Assembly (NCBI GenBank): GCA_016219235.1
Contig: JACRBO010000706.1
Location: 1 to 12,410 of the forward strand
DNA: 12,410 nucleotides
DNA from: Chloroflexota bacterium
GTDB taxonomy: Bacteria > Chloroflexota > Anaerolineae > Fen-1058
Direction of reading: 5' to 3'
Shown here: one piece after another, positions 11,708-12,410 of the stretch
Position numbering within the stretch: position 1 is the stretch's first letter
How the letters are laid out: every line of letters starts with the position of its first letter
Notes under the pieces: model-generated
The model's database searches: none
The model's input: the letters and a program-made list of their open reading frames with translations, nothing else
Told to the model about the DNA's origin: nothing
Position numbers and translations under genes: made by a program

Positions 11708-12410
11708 ATGAAGAAGCGACGTTCAAACAAGCGGCTGATGGTTTTCGGGTTTATCGCCCTGCTGATCGGCATCGGCGGCTATACCTACTTCACACAAACC
11801 GCCCAGGCCGCGCAAGCGCCCGCCGAACCGGCACTGCAAACCGCCAAAGTGCGCACCGGCGATATTCGCATCACCGCCTCGGGCGCGGGTACGCTGACCC
11901 CCGCCGCCGAAATCGATCTGGCTTTCCGCACCGGCGGCACCGTGATCGAACTGCCTGTCAAAGTCGGCGACATCGTCAAAGCGAATGACGTGATCGCCCG
12001 CCTCGACGACACCGCCGCTCGTTTGCAAATGGCGCAGGCCGAGTTGAACCTGCAAGGGGCGCAAGCCAGGTACGATGATCTCAAGACTGGTGTCGCCACC
12101 TCGATCGATCCCAACCGCCTGACGAGCGCGTCGGTGGCCGTGAAGCAAGCCACCGATGCGCTGGCTGAAGCGCAGGCCAACTACGCTGCGGTGTTCGATC
12201 AAGCGCGCGATTGGGAACTCAACGATCCTAAACGCGCGGACAAGCTGCTGGCCGAACGCGATGCCGCCGCTAAGGCACTGTCGAAGGCGCAAGACGCGCT
12301 CACCGTGGCCCGCTCGCAATATACCGTCACAGCCACCGGCCTGACCGACGCGCTCGACGCCGATCAATCGACGCTGTCGCAGGCAGCGCTGACTTTGGAG
12401 CAAGCAAAAT
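11708..12410 (+). CDS. HlyD/MacA-type periplasmic adaptor of an efflux system, 5' part
   Basis: The 234 visible codons begin at ATG 11708 after a GAGGA Shine-Dalgarno and run open to the window end. A basic N-terminus and one membrane helix (about 10-28) anchor the protein. A beta strand region follows (about 43-70: LQTAKVRTGDIRITASGAGT), then the first half of the biotinyl-lipoyl-like domain (GGTVIELPVKVGDIVKANDV, then IARLDD). After that comes a long Ala/Gln/Asp-rich coiled-coil hairpin from about 103 (ARLQMAQAELNLQGAQAR, ALAEAQANYAAV, ERDAAAKALSKAQDAL). This is the order seen in MacA and related membrane-fusion proteins that work with ABC or RND pumps. The pump genes should lie beyond the edge. 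The upstream promoter resembles that of the two-component operon. Confidence 0.9.
   Translation, partial: MKKRRSNKRLMVFGFIALLIGIGGYTYFTQTAQAAQAPAEPALQTAKVRTGDIRITASGAGTLTPAAEIDLAFRTGGTVIELPVKVGDIVKANDVIARLDDTAARLQMAQAELNLQGAQARYDDLKTGVATSIDPNRLTSASVAVKQATDALAEAQANYAAVFDQARDWELNDPKRADKLLAERDAAAKALSKAQDALTVARSQYTVTATGLTDALDADQSTLSQAALTLEQAK

Noticed and set aside
11678..11708. Direct repeat of ACAATCTCA just before the HlyD-like start codon
   Set aside because: There are only two short copies 21 bases apart, one overlapping the start codon. With no further sites in the window it is too weak to call an operator.
11723..12403. Minus-strand open frame of 226 codons
   Set aside because: It is antisense to the HlyD-type adaptor, which shows clear lipoyl-like and coiled-coil patterns.

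Overview
The window is about 12.4 kb of GC-rich bacterial DNA (high fifties per cent GC by eye) holding a redox and envelope-stress gene cluster. There are no tRNAs, rRNAs, CRISPR arrays or transposases. Gene content suggests a free-living respiring bacterium: a one-piece b6-type cytochrome b with Rieske and three-haem cytochrome c subunits, multihaem cytochromes, and a two-component system with a Baes-like layout. The intergenic hairpins built from short tandem units resemble those I associate with Chloroflexota (Anaerolineae-like), but this assignment is an inference of moderate to low confidence.

Left half, all on the minus strand. Reading in the direction of transcription, a strong sigma70-type promoter (5876-5904) precedes a membrane-anchored three-haem cytochrome, an XRE-cupin regulator, a second paralogous three-haem cytochrome, a NifX/NafY-like protein and an ArsR-type regulator. 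A second unit follows: an activator-type promoter (2995-3050), a very short, apparently frameshifted gene, an OmpR/PhoB-type response regulator, its histidine kinase, and a chromate transporter cut by the window edge. A separate minus-strand gene at 6006-6593 encodes an exported OB-fold-like protein with its own promoter and terminator.

Right half, plus strand. An orphan two-helix membrane protein (7015-7674) has a near-consensus promoter and is followed by two copies of a hairpin/terminator element. Then comes a bc-complex operon (cytochrome b, Rieske, three-domain cytochrome c), closed by a strong terminator, and the start of a HlyD/MacA-type efflux adaptor that runs off the window.

The main discovery is a shared promoter design. 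Four promoters (upstream of the two-component operon, the OB-fold-like gene, the bc-complex operon and the efflux adaptor) carry direct repeats with an 11-base period, in three of them two exact TCTCCA copies. In all four the promoter-proximal repeat lies exactly 11 bases from a -10-like hexamer, and there is no good -35 box. This is the geometry of PhoB/OmpR-family class II activation, and the obvious candidate regulator is the response regulator encoded here. I infer an autoregulated, envelope-sensing regulon that joins a respiratory bc complex to an efflux system and an exported OB-fold protein. A second notable pattern is that the gaps between co-transcribed genes in the two-component and bc operons are filled by imperfect hairpins of heptamer-like units, which in three cases overlap the upstream stop codon.
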